This document shows positions 45,801 to 56,468 of a stretch of DNA of 64,000 nt, piece after piece; within the stretch, counting starts at the first letter, position 1; each line of letters begins with the position of its first letter. Source of the stretch: Oscarella lobularis (taxonomy: Eukaryota > Porifera > Homoscleromorpha > Homosclerophorida > Oscarellidae); the NCBI RefSeq assembly GCF_947507565.1, contig NC_089193.1, positions 1,484,325 through 1,548,324 on the forward strand, read 5' to 3'. The translations under genes were made by a program, and so were the position numbers. Below the pieces are notes generated by a model. The model was given only the letters and a program-made list of their open reading frames with translations, was not told where the DNA came from and did no database searches.

Positions 45801-48276
45801 ATATACTCCGCCTGCCGGCGGAGTACGTACACGCCTGCCGGAATATATACACCGCATGCCGGAATATATACACCGCCTGCCGTAATATATACACCGCCTG
45901 CCGGCGGAGTACGTACACCGCCTGCCGGCGGAGTACACGCCTCCCGTAATATATACACCGCATGCCGTAATATATACACCGCCTGCCGGCGGAGTACGTA
46001 CACGCCTGCCGGAATATATACACCGCCTGCCGGCGGAGTACGTACACGCCTGCCGTAATATATACACCGCATGCCGGAATATATACACCGCCTGCCGGCG
46101 GAGTACGTACACCGCTTGCCGTAATATATACTCCGCCTGCCGGCGGAGTACGTACACGCCTGCCGGAATATATACACCGCATGCCGTAATATATACACCG
46201 CCTGCCTGCGGAGTACGTACACGCCTGCCGGAATATATACACCGCCTGCCGGCGGAGTACGTACACGCCTGCCGTAATATATACACCGCATGCCGGAATA
46301 TATGCACCGCCTGCCGGCGGAGTACGTACACCGCGTGCCGTAATATATACTCCGCCTGCCGGCGGAGTACGTACACGCCTGCCGTAATATATACACCGCC
46401 TGCCGGCGGAGTACGTACACGCCTGCCGGAATATATACACCGCATGCCGGAATATATACACCGCCTGCCGTAATATATACACCGCCTGCCGGCGGAGTAC
46501 GTACACGCTTGCCGTAATATATACACCGCCTGCCGTAATATATACACCGCCTGCCGGCGGAGTACGTACACGCTTGCCGTAATATATACACCGCCTGCCG
46601 GCGGAGTACGTACACGCCTGCCGGAATATATACACCGCATGCCGGAATATATACACCGCCTGCCGTAATATATACACCGCCTGCCGGCGGAGTACGTACA
46701 CCGCCTGCCGGCGGAGTACACGCCTCCCGTAATATATACACCGCATGCCGTAATATATACACCGCCTGCCGGCGGAGTACGTACACGCCTGCCGGAATAT
46801 ATACACCGCCTGCCGGCGGAGTACGTACACGCCTGCCGTAATATATACACCGCATGCCGGAATATATACACCGCCTGCCGGCGGAGTACGTACACCGCTT
46901 GCCGTAATATATACTCCGCCTGCCGGCGGAGTACGTACACGCCTTCCGTAATATATACACCGCCTGCCGGCGGAGTACGTACACGCCTGCCGGAATATAT
47001 ACACCGCATGCCGTAATATATACACCGCCTGCCGGCGGAGTACGTACACCGCTTGCCGTAATATATACTCCGCCTGCCGGCGGAGTACGTACACGCCTGC
47101 CGTAATATATACACCGCCTGCCGGCGGAGTACGTACACGCCTGCCGTAATATATACACCGCCTGCCGGCGGAGTACGTACACGCCTGCCGGTATATATAC
47201 ACCGCTTGCCGGCGGAGTACGTACACGCCTGCCGGTATATATACACCGCCTGCCGGAATATATACACCTCTGGTAACGCATTGACACTCGGCCAATCGTT
47301 CAGCTACAAGAAGAACTCCCTTCTTATGAGCCGCAGCTATGAGATGCTTAGTCAAAGACTGTGCTCCCTCCTCCTATGAAATCCTTAGACTACACAATAG
47401 CGCACTAATCCTATTTTAGGAGCTCTGTACAAGTGAGGACGGTGTCTTGGCTGAAAGGCATAAGTCCCTGTTGTCGTTTTGTGATTTGACGCTATCAAAA
47501 TGGGACGAGAAATTGAAGATTTCGTCCGGCAAAGTTACATCGAAATCGTTTTTGTCTAAGGACCACTCAATATTGAGTCGAATACAGCAAGTGATATTTT
47601 TATTAGACGAGATAATTTGTATAGTCGTAAGTTGAATATTCAGGTTTTGGCGGATGAAGAGCGTCTTCGAAAGAGGACCCAGCTAAAACGTTCTACATAT
47701 CACATTCTGGGAAAAGAGAGTCAGCCCAGCTCTAAGGTAGTCATCAAAGGCCTCGCTTGAGTCTATATAGCTACGTTTTTGTATCTAGATCAGAAGAGAT
47801 TCTCATCTGCATGATTACAATGATGAAATATTTGATGACGATGACTTTTATCATCAGGTGACCAGGGACAGTTCTTTTGATTATACTCTTAATCTGTTGT
47901 ATATTTCAATAAGATTTTGAAGGAACTGATTGAACGTCATACAAGTCCCGACGATCCCGCATTTTGGGGCAAGTAAGTTTGACTACAGATAGCTGTACAT
48001 TTATAATTTTATTTATTTTTTATTTAGGCAGTGGTCAGATGCTCAAAAACTGCGATCGAAGGCGAGAAAAAACGTCGATACGAAGGCGAGCAAAGGAAGA
48101 AAAGTTCGATACGACGTACACACGAAACTACAGAACTTCATGGCTCCATTGGAAACCGGAACAATGCCGGACTCTTCAAGGTACAAAAAAAGTCGCAAAA
48201 ATACGTATTCATTTGATTTTTATTTTTTCTAAGAGACGAACTATTTCATTCCTTATTTGGAAAGAAACGTCGTTAG
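39845..48276 (+). CDS. AATF: AATF/Che-1/Bfr2, nucleolar ribosome-biogenesis protein
   Basis: 433 aa; exons 39845-40307, 40361-40501, 40563-40672, 47420-47590, 47644-47736, 47789-47857, 47914-47972, 48028-48180, 48234-48276. Landmarks: RLREQLASLTNPEPLSFDPEDEF at the start, a long acidic stretch, EKGKALKSQIKLWDCLLETRIKLQ, then after the giant intron KWDEKLKISSGKV, ADEERLRKRTQLKRSTYHILG, DEIFDDDDFYHQILKELIERH, KARKNVDTKASKGRKVRYDVHTKLQNFMAP and the end DELFHSLFG. AATF works in small-subunit processome assembly. The family-like start is 39845; an in-frame ATG at 39758 would add 29 residues. Intron 3 (40673-47419, 6747 bp) is about 120 times the local norm and consists almost wholly of satellite. 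Confidence 0.92.
40690..41716 (+). repeat. Satellite array, block 1 (AATF intron 3)
   Basis: Tandem mix of two short modules sharing the head CGCCTGCCG: a 24-bp form continuing GCGGAGTACGTACA and a 20-21-bp form continuing TAATATATACA or GAATATATACA. They combine mainly into 44-45-bp pairs. The 24-bp form contains the inverted repeat CCGCC/GGCGG and a GTACGTAC palindrome. Variation is by single substitutions and module order. Confidence 0.97.
41717..41757. other. Inverted-repeat junction between satellite blocks
   Basis: ATGGGTCGGC (41717-41726) and GCCGACCCAT (41748-41757) are a perfect 10-bp inverted repeat. The left arm also pairs with CCGACCC at 41728-41734, so alternative hairpins are possible. 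It sits exactly where the GC/AT satellite changes to pyrimidine-rich repeat. Confidence 0.85.
41766..42493 (+). repeat. Polypyrimidine 20-bp tandem array
   Basis: Roughly 35 copies of a 20-bp unit, GCCTTTTGCCTTCTCCCTAT, with variants (CCCTTT, TTTTCCCTAT) and occasional truncated units. One strand is nearly all C/T apart from the G of GCC. It is unrelated in sequence to the flanking satellite. Confidence 0.97.
42494..47270 (+). repeat. Satellite array, block 2 (AATF intron 3)
   Basis: About 4.8 kb of the same two-module satellite as block 1, with higher-order stretches that recur (for example parts of 45790-46060 and 46570-46840 share module order including a CGCCTCCCG variant). Several frames on the minus strand stay open for hundreds of codons because common modules are multiples of three. 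No spacer, no terminal repeats, no spliced exon seen inside. Confidence 0.97.
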
Positions 48277-48387
48277 CAAATAATTTTGACGTAGCCGAAA
48301 TCGTATCCGGGTGTTCGCAACCCTCACATCACGCTTGTCCGGGGCTCTGTCCGCCATCTTCGTTTCGTCATCCACGCGAGAAGTCCA

Positions 48388-49375
48388 ATGTCCTCACCAA
48401 CCCTATACGGCGACATCGGCAAAGAGGCGAACGACCTCTTCTCCAAAGGCTACGGCTTCGGCAACGTAAAAGTCGCGCTCACGACGAAAGCGGACACGGG
48501 AATCCAATTCAAATCGTCGGGAACGCACAACAACGACTCGGGACGCGTAACGGGCGCCTTCGAAACGAAATACGTCAACGATTCGCACGGCATCACGTTC
48601 ACCGAATCGTGGAACACGGAAAACGTTCTCGGCACGTCGATCGCACTCGCCGGGCCCCATTTGCCAAGCGGCGCCAAGTTGGCGATCGACACGACCTTTT
48701 CGCCGTCTACGGGCCGAAAGACGGCCCAGGCGAAGGGCAGCTATAAGCACCAGTACTTCGCCGTCGACGGGGGCGCCGATTTCGATTACGGCGGCCCGTC
48801 CGTCTTCGGTTCGGCCGTTCTTGGTTACGAAGGATGGCTCGCCGGCTATCAGGTAAATCGCCATGCACGTGCCCACGTGGTGTGTTCCATAAACGTGACG
48901 TCACGGTGGTGTAGGATAGCGCAGCGTTAACGACTGCTTATTCTTTTAAATTTCTTTCTAGGTATGCTATGACACGGCGAAGGGCAAAGTGTCGACGAGC
49001 AATTTCGCTCTCGGCTACAAATCCGACGATTTTGTCCTATCGTCTTTCATCAACGACGGACAGGAATTTAGCGGCTCTCTCTATCACAAAGTCAACGACG
49101 ATATACAGGTCGGTGCCAAGATGTCGTGGGCGTCCGGCAGCAATACGACGTCATTCGGAATCGGCGCGCGAATGCAATTCAAAGACAGCACGGGATTCTC
49201 CGATAGTCCGTATGCGTCCGTCAGCGTCAAGGTCAATAATCGGGCTCAGATTGGCCTCGGGTATACGCACGCGTTGAGGGAGAAAGTTAAGGTCACTTTG
49301 TCCACTCTCATCGACGCTAAGTCACTGAATCAGCCCGGGCATAAGCTCGGTTTTGGGCTTGAGGCTGAGATGTGA
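48388..49375 (+). CDS. VDAC: Voltage-dependent anion channel (mitochondrial porin)
   Basis: 292 aa in two exons (48388-48852, 48962-49375). The N-terminal helix and first strand (YGDIGKEANDLFSKGYGFG, VKVALTTK) match VDAC. GGADFDYGGPSVFGSAVLGYEGWLAGYQ spans the splice junction region, and the C-terminal strands (NNRAQIGLGYTHALREKVKVTLSTLID, GHKLGFGLEAEM) complete the 19-strand beta barrel of the outer mitochondrial membrane. Usual length is ~283 aa. It passes metabolites and ATP. It starts 111 bp after the AATF stop on the same strand. Confidence 0.96.
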
Positions 49376-50164
49376 GTGTTGTGAGGGGCTCCGGATTGAC
49401 TCTATGAACGGTGCACTGTTTTTAGTGTGAGTTGTTTTGATTTTTGTCTATGTCGGCCGTATGTAATGATTGTTGATTTATTTAGTGTGTTATTTTTGTG
49501 TTTGTTGTAAATCCCCGTCTGCCTGCTAATGAGTCAGTTTGTTCGGTAAGTTCTTTGTGTGCGTGTGTGTGTGATCGAGGAAGAAGCTCAAGACTTGTTT
49601 CTCTGCTAGACTGTCGTGGAATGTCGTTTTTGCAGCTTGGGCGCGAAAAGGAAAAGGATCTCGTGGAAGCGCATGCGCGTTACTTCGTTTTTGCTGTCCC
49701 CGTATGTCGACGAATTCCAATTTCGCGAAACGACGTCGAAACGGCAGCGAAAAAGCGCTGGAACGAGTATAAAGGTAAAATACAATGTCCCAATTATCTT
49801 GTTGTGAATAGACTGCAGGAGATCCTCTTTAGGACTCGCGAGCACCAACCGCACCTTCGATCGTCGTTCTCGTGCCTCGCCACGACGCGCAAGCAAGTTT
49901 TTTATGTAAAGAGCACTCTAGGACGTGAAAAGGCAGGTAAGAGAAACGATCGCAGCTCGAAAAAACGAAAGGGGGCCCCTCCTCGTCTTTCGACCGTATT
50001 TTTGCCCGTTTGCATGCGCCGATCGTACCCTTAAAATTCATGTGTTATATAGTTGCACTCTCAAACTTCTGCGTTGAACGATAGAGATTTTCTAGTTAAT
50101 TTTGAGGGGCGAAATGAGACGCTTTCAAAAGTTGACGAGAACGTCGAAAAATTTAAAACCGTGA

Positions 50165-50706
50165 ACTATAAGTATCTTGTTAACTTCGCAGTATCAAATT
50201 TGTCATTTTTTGAGAGGCGTCACGTGGCTAATATTAATGCGTACGGGAAGGGAGTCTTTTTCAGTGTGAAATTTGACTCGTACGAACTGTTTGACCTCGT
50301 AGGGTTGTTCTACTGATAAAATAGAGTAGATCTAGTGCGTTTATTTTGAAATCAGTGAGTTGAGATTTTTAAGCAACCGTGAACTATAGTCCATGGTTTT
50401 TGGTCAAAAACCCTATCTCTCAGAACTCCAAATTTTCTATGTCAAACGATAGAGCCGAAGTATCTAGTTAACTCCACGGTCTCAAATTTGTCTACCGTAC
50501 CAAATATGTTGCTTTTTTGAGAGGCGTGGCTGATACTAGTGCGACCGGAAGCGGGTCTTTTTTCGTGTGAAATTCGATCCGTACGAACTTTTTGACGTTG
50601 TGGGGTTGTTCTACTAACAAAGTAGAGTAGATTTAGCGCGTTTATTTGGAAATCCGTGAGTTGAGATTTTTAAGCAACCGTGAACTATAGTTCATGGTTT
50701 TTGGTC
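50165..50706 (+). repeat. Direct duplication, two diverged ~245-bp copies
   Basis: Copy 1 about 50165-50405 and copy 2 about 50458-50706, offset ~300 bp. Shared blocks include TTTTTTGAGAGGCGT, GGGTTGTTCTACT, AGTAGAGTAGAT, and GAGTTGAGATTTTTAAGCAA followed by CCGTGAACTATAGT. Roughly four fifths of positions agree by eye. Neither copy codes. Confidence 0.85.
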
Positions 50707-51021
50707 ATTTTGGTGACCTCTCCGATTCCTAAGATTTCTTTATAAAACAATGGGGATGGGTTGCCTGTTTGACCTCGCGATGCCAAGAGGACCTCACACC
50801 TCAAATTTTGGCTGAAATTGACATTTTTTGTAGATGCCTATATCAATACATGGATCAATTCCCTCCTCCTCTACGGCGCTCCTCAAGTCATTCAAGGTAA
50901 ATAAGACAGTAGATTTGAGTGCACTGGTTTCAATTTGAATTTTAGTTCTCTCCTCTCCCCAACGGATCGATCAATCCGACGATACAGATGCAGAAAGAAG
51001 AAGATGTAGACGAAGACATCA

Positions 51022-51252
51022 CCCTGGGGACTTGGGTTAAAGTCTCCCTCCCTGGCAGCCGGAGGTTAATCAGCTGTCCCCCTGTGGACTTGGGTTAAAG
51101 TTCACCCTGGGGACTTGGGCAAAGTCTCCCTCCTTGTGGGCTGGAGGTTAATGTGCTCTCCCCTGGGGACTTGGGTTAAAGTCTCCCTCCTTGGTGGCTG
51201 GAGGTTAATGTGCCTACCCCCTGTGGACTTGGGTTAAAGTTCACTGTGGGGA
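51022..51252 (+). repeat. Short imperfect tandem repeat around GGGGACTTGGGTTAAAG
   Basis: At least five imperfect occurrences of (G/T)GGACTTGGGTTAAAG followed by TCTCCCTCC or TTCAC and, in some, GGCTGGAGGTTAATGTGC. Spacing is irregular (about 25-80 bp), so units have been truncated or reshuffled. Confidence 0.85.
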
Positions 51253-52581
51253 CTGCAGTCTCAGTCTCACCGCTTGGCCTCCTATGGGGGTCAAGTGGCA
51301 GCGCAGGAGCAACGGCCCAGGGACAACCAAGAAGGGAGGAGGAGGAGGAAGAAGGAGGGGAGAGGACTTTTATTTTAATTGTTGCATCCGGGATATTTTG
51401 AATAAAATTTTGAACATAGTTTCTCCTACTTTTATTGCAAAATAAGCGCGCGCGTCATGCAATGTAATCTACGCGCGTTAGCTCAGAGACCGCGGTGCAG
51501 GTGCACGCAAAGTCCCTAAGCTAAAGTGCGTTGCTTTTGTCTCCATACCCTGGAGATCAAAAGCTACATGCATCTACTTCTACTTCCATGCAAAAAAAAA
51601 AACGCGCGTAGAAGTTCTCTTTGTTGGCATTCTTTCCAAATTCGATTCGAAGGAACTTGGATGGCGAGAGAACGCAATAAGGAGAGTGTCCCCATTGCAA
51701 GTTCTTCCAGGGGAAACTAAACAGAAAGAAAAGCATAGTTGGAAACGACTATCCAGCATCGTTAGCTCACTGGAGTGCACGAAAGGTCATTGCTAGCTGA
51801 AGCGAGAATAGTCCGCGCTGTAATCCGCTTGCTTCGACGTACGGTTTTTTATTGCGCGCGGCGAAGAAAGGGGTTCCTTCGCGATTTTTGCTTTTGTTTT
51901 TCTGGCATTTGATGAAGCGCGCTTGAGCCGCGTCGAGGTGTGCTAGGCGGTCGGGTCGAAGGGAGAGCCGGGCCAAGATTGGCGCCGACCACGTGGCGAA
52001 AAAAGGAGCCCCTCTTCGCGAAAGATCTATTCTGAGCGTTCTACGAGGATCTCATGCAATCGCTTTCAACGCCCAAATAAGAACAAAGCACGCGAGACCA
52101 GACGCGCTCAGCCAGGGACTTAGGAGAGCTCTATCGAGCGTTTTTCGCGTCGCGAGCGTCGCACGAGCGTTGCTTTGCAGAAAAGCACTTCGATCTTACC
52201 TATTTAGCCTCGACGACGTGCAGTTCTGCTTCCTTTCGAAACGAGCGAGTCGGAGCGACGCGATTTCGAAAAAACTGATTAGGCAATGCTGGCGCATGCG
52301 CTGTAGCAAACTTCCCGTACATATATATACATCTATTTGTACCAAAGCATTATTAATACATAGGGAAATAGAGAGAGAACAACTGCTATCTCTTACACTG
52401 TCAATAGACGTATTCTATAGCTTTCTTGGATACAGTTTCGGCGAAGGAGTCGGAGCCAAGAGGTACGAAGGCAGTCTCGGAGAAGACCCATCGAAGAAAT
52501 CGACGTCATCCTCCGAACAAAAAAGAGGCAAAGACGCCTGAGGTCGATTTTCAGGAAAAGAAAACGAATCCTGAAAGAAAA

Positions 52582-53799
52582 TCAACTAGAATGCTCCCTT
52601 AGAAAAAAAATTAGGCATACAAGGCACTGTTCATGTGACGTCGCTTCATATATAACTTTGTATTGATCCACTTGCGCCGCCCCCTCTTTTCTGCTAAAAT
52701 AATATACGTTACGTAGATCTCAGATTACAATACCATACCTGTCGTCTATAGGAGTCCTGTCAACGGTCATCTCCGTTTGGCCAAAGAGTCGGTCGAGAAC
52801 GGTGTCACCGTCCTCCTCTTTCTCCTCCGTTTCCTCGTCGTCTTCCATGTCGGCTCGGACTTCTTCGACTGCAGTTCTATGGTCTTCGTTGCTCTGGTGC
52901 TGCTCGTTCTCTACTGTAGCCACGTCCTGCCTTTCCAGACTTAGAGCAACGTTAATTAAATAATTGAGCCTCACGTGACGTCGTTGAACCCACCTTTGCT
53001 TATAGATGTCTCTGATGGAAGACTTTGCCGCGGCGAGACGATCTAGATATCCCATCATGGGACAATACGGATGTGCAACAATAGGCCCCCTACCCAGTGT
53101 TTCAATCCTAGGCAACGAATTCGTGATTTTCTTAGCAATGACATTCAAATCAAGCTAAGATATTATTAAAAATTTGTGATTTTATTTTTATATACGAGAT
53201 ATCTATCTGCCTTACTTTGAGTTCTGGTTTTGGGCTTGCGATTGCTGCCATTTCTGGCGGATCGACGTTCATCTGTTCTAAAGAGTTCCCTTCAGCGGAA
53301 ATTCCCAGATTGGGACTGTGCTTTGCTCCTCGCTTCGCTGCTTTTGACGTCACGACTTTATCAAATAATCGAACGTGGCTCTAGAGACGAAAGAAAAAAA
53401 ACGTCTCTGTCAAAACGACGTATACAAAGCCAAGTCTTCATAAAAATCGATACGTACAACCAATTTGGCATTCGAAAATATAGGAAACGATTGACCACCG
53501 CCGATCTGACGAGTACACTAAAAATAAGAAGAAAAAAAAGATATAAAAAAACATTTTCCATTGAGGGAGGTCAAGTGAGCCATTTCACGTACCCTATTCG
53601 TTTCTCGTGCTCTCTTAATGTGTTCTTCAATGGGATTCGATGCCCTGTGGTTTTCCTTGCCCTTTTCTTTTTCCTTCGACGTTGGGACGCCGTAGCTTCG
53701 TTTCGGCCTCTGTCGCGGACGATCGCGTCGGCGTTCTCGCCTGTCCTGCTCTCGACGTCGAGACGGAGCGGCGGCGGCGGCGTCCGAAGCGTTTTGCAT
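52582..53799 (-). CDS. Unknown 300-aa polar protein
   Basis: Six exons (minus) that keep phase: 53593-53799, 53461-53517, 53216-53380, 52994-53154, 52739-52939, 52582-52693. The N-terminus is very basic (RRREQDRRERRRDRPRQRPK), then NPIEEHIKRARETNR. The middle has LGRGPIVAHPYCPMMGYLDRLAAAKSSI, the most folded-looking part. An acidic stretch (DDEETEEKEEDGD) precedes VLDRLFGQTEMTVDR. The start was set at the only in-frame ATG after the neighbouring SLC8B1 stop; upstream sequence is open and the true start could be further 5'. No family recognised; splice pattern and length of open exons support a real gene. Confidence 0.55.
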
Positions 53800-54071
53800 C
53801 TCCTGGACGCGTTTCCCAATCGAAACGTCGCGCTCTCTGCTTTCTCGACGCTTCGGCTTGGGCACGCGTGTTCCTCGCGCACCAGTACAATCGCGGCGAG
53901 ACCGAACGCGACGAGAAACTTCGTTACGAAGCCGATTTGGGCCGAAATCTGAGGGCGCTTGAATAGCCCGGTGACCCGGCTCGCAGTGCCCGTATAATCC
54001 TACGTAAAACGGATTAAAATCATTAGTGCAAAAAAACAGAATACAAAAAAATATTCGTTTTTCACTTATCT

Positions 54072-56366
54072 CTACGCAAATTCGACGCACAGTAAAACAA
54101 TGATAAAGATGAGGTAGGAAATTAGCAGCGGAATTCCGAGGACTTTGTCCGCTTGTCGATGACGCAATGTGACAACAAGTGTAGCCAAAGCAACGCTGAA
54201 GAGTAAAAATCCGGAAGCAACACTAAGTTGCGCTGTGAGCTTCACTTTGTAAGAACCCCCATTTTTGATGATAGCAAGAATACAGGAAAGTCCGACCCCA
54301 ATCAGCATATCTATACAATATATTTATCGCTAGAAATCGCCCATATCATGCGTCTGTACTTAGAAGAGGGCTTCCGTAGGACGCAGAAAAACCCATTATT
54401 GGTTTTCCTTCCTTTGCCACTAGGAAGTTTGCTATAAGATCTGGAGAACAGAACAGTAATAAAGGCCAGAAATAAAGCGATTTTCGTATACCGCAAACAC
54501 TGTTGCCGCCAGCTAGTACAATTAAACCGAGAAGCGCTCCACTTAGCTGCAGCATGTCTCCAATTGCCTGTAGTCAATTAACGCTTGTATCGTATCTCTT
54601 TGCTATCTCCTTTCTTACTTCTAGTATGTTGACGACTTCGTTTGCTATAATGTAGATCCAGACTATAGACATGACAAATCCTAAGAAGGCAAAGACCTGG
54701 AAATGCCAGCATGAACAATCTTTAAAGAAAAATAGTCTTCTGTGCGCTTACCCAATGAAATCGAGGCGGTTCATCTGTGTACGTCGTAAGCGCTACAAAA
54801 AGAGCTAACGCAGTGCTGACTGCTAAAGAAATCAGCCCCACAATTAACCCGTCCTTCACTTCCTGGAAGAAAACTAAGGACACAGAATTCAAAAGTCGAT
54901 AACCAGCAACTAAAATTTAATTTTTGCCTACTCACAGTCAAATGCCACAGCAGCGAGAGTGGGACCAAGGACTAAATTAAACATCATTAGAAGACGATTC
55001 CATCCGTGATTGGGAGGCTTCTTATAGTCGACGACAGGAGTGGTGAGCGTGAGAAGAAAACGAACAGGCTCTTGTAAAACAAGTACAATCTTGCTATACC
55101 ACCTAAGCATCGAAAAGAAATAGAATAGCGATTGTCTTCATCCTTTTTCTTCTCCTTACGGTAAAGCCTTGAAATCTTTCCACGTATGAGGCCATAAAGC
55201 TTTCAATAATTGACGGAATTGATGTTTAGATAATCGAGAAACTGACATCTTTTCTTTGTCCTTTCTCGTTGCGACTGCAGGTCCCTTTACATCGGTCACT
55301 GAGTCCTCGATCTCCGACTGAGACCGCTCAATATCTCGACTTATTATTATTGTTTGATCTGGACTTTTCGGCTTTGACTCGTCAATGCTTTCCTCCTCAT
55401 CAAAATTCTCAGAATCTGTACTACCGTTTGACTCCTCAGAGAGAAGGCCCTTCTTCTCTTCAGCTGTAAAAAAATCAATGAATTAATTAATAATACCCGC
55501 AGTGGTTCCTTACTCGTTTCTCCCTTCTCAAACTTCAAACTAACGATGACCAAAACGACGTAGCAGACGTAAAAGCCAACGAATCCAAGCGCCTCCGCCA
55601 GAGATATCTCCCCATCGGCAATCATCACAACCAGCCAGATGATCGCCCCCAAATAAAACAGAGTATCCCGAAGAAAGACCCACAATCGAATACCCATCGA
55701 ATAAAAAAACGTAATAAGTCCGGCGACAATCGAAGTGACGAAGAGACCCCCACCCAAAATAGCCCCCATGGCCGTATCGGCAAACGAGCCGTCGTTATCG
55801 ACTTTCGTCATGAGAACGACGAGACTGAATATATCAGCGGCACCGTTGCCGAGCGCGAGAAACGTGACGCCGGCGACGCTCTCGCTGAGACGAAGCGTTT
55901 TGGAGATGGTATCGAGAGACGGAACGAGATAATATTTGACCGTCAGGGCGACGTTGACGAATAGGTACGAGATCCAGAGGGCGAAGACGACGACGCTCGC
56001 CGCCACCTGACCGTTGAGAGTGCAGTAGGGAAATCGAATGTAGGGAATGTAGCCGTCTTCGATTTGGCAGTCGCTCGCGTTGGTGACGAATTCGCATCGA
56101 TCGGAAGCGTTAATCTTGTGTAAATCGCTACACTGAAGGTAGGAAGAAATCAGGAAAATTTAAACTCTTTATATAAGCTCTACGTATCCTTCAAACACTG
56201 CTCTAACTGTTCTTACTCATGCTGATGATGGTCACGGGTGTATGCATGGGTCTCATGGGCTTACCGGTATGAATGAATCGTTGCTCGAGAGACGTTCTGG
56301 CGTCGCTGCACTTGGCTTGAAAGCAGTAAAAAGGCAAAAGAGAACGACGACTATCGTTGCGTTCAT
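54072..56366 (-). CDS. SLC8B1: Mitochondrial Na+/Ca2+(Li+) exchanger NCLX
   Basis: 601 aa, ten exons (minus): 56265-56366, 56184-56206, 55514-56127, 55160-55463, 54936-55102, 54752-54873, 54619-54696, 54492-54567, 54360-54440, 54072-54310. A signal-like start (MNATIVVVLFCLFTAF) precedes the Cys-rich loop (NASDRCEFVTNASDC). The alpha-1 repeat is SVAGVTFLALGNGAADIFS and alpha-2 is GALLGLIVLAGGNSV then DLIANFLVAKEGKPIMGFSASYGSP. The large acidic cytosolic loop lies in exon 4, then PVRFLLTLTTPVVDY as in NCLX. It extrudes matrix calcium in exchange for Na+. The join of the 23-bp exon 2 to exon 3 is the least certain junction. Confidence 0.92.
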
Positions 56367-56468
56367 CTTGCGGGCTTTGCATCACGTGCTTGAGGGAAAA
56401 CAAGCACGTGAGGTAAAATGTTCTATTATATCGATAGTAGTTAGAAATACGTGCAACCACCACAATCT

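Larger units (their letters stand above)
49376..52581. other. 3.2-kb repeat-rich region, no convincing gene
   Basis: Contains an open frame from the ATG at 49621 to 50034 (MSFLQLGREKEKDLVEAHAR, later ETAAKKRWNEYK) that looks mildly coding but matches no family I know. It also holds possible splice-bounded exons at about 50834-50899 and 50945-51030, an AATAAA near 51400, a ~300-bp direct duplication, a short tandem array, and an ATG-started 182-codon frame (51993-52541) with no recognisable domain. Codon use here is less C/G-biased than in the neighbouring genes. Confidence 0.6.

Noticed and set aside
42340-47355. Minus-strand ORFs of 555-932 codons across the satellite
   Set aside because: They are the satellite read in several open frames at once (short peptides such as RRQAVYILRQA repeated). 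Common module sums are multiples of three without stops; no conserved domain, start context or codon bias.
51470-51545. tRNA-like string (GCGTTAGCTCAGAG)
   Set aside because: Resembles an A box, but no B box (GGTTCGAxxCC) or cloverleaf follows.
51993-52541. 182-codon ORF ending GEGVGAKRYEGSLGEDPSKK
   Set aside because: ATG-started but no family pattern, mixed codon use and no splice partner; left as part of the repeat-rich gap.
53571-54005. Alternative minus frame with a hydrophobic stretch (IGFVTKFLVAFGLAAIVLV), COX6C-like at first glance
   Set aside because: The following residues do not match COX6C, no start codon fits, and the competing frame joins downstream exons in phase.
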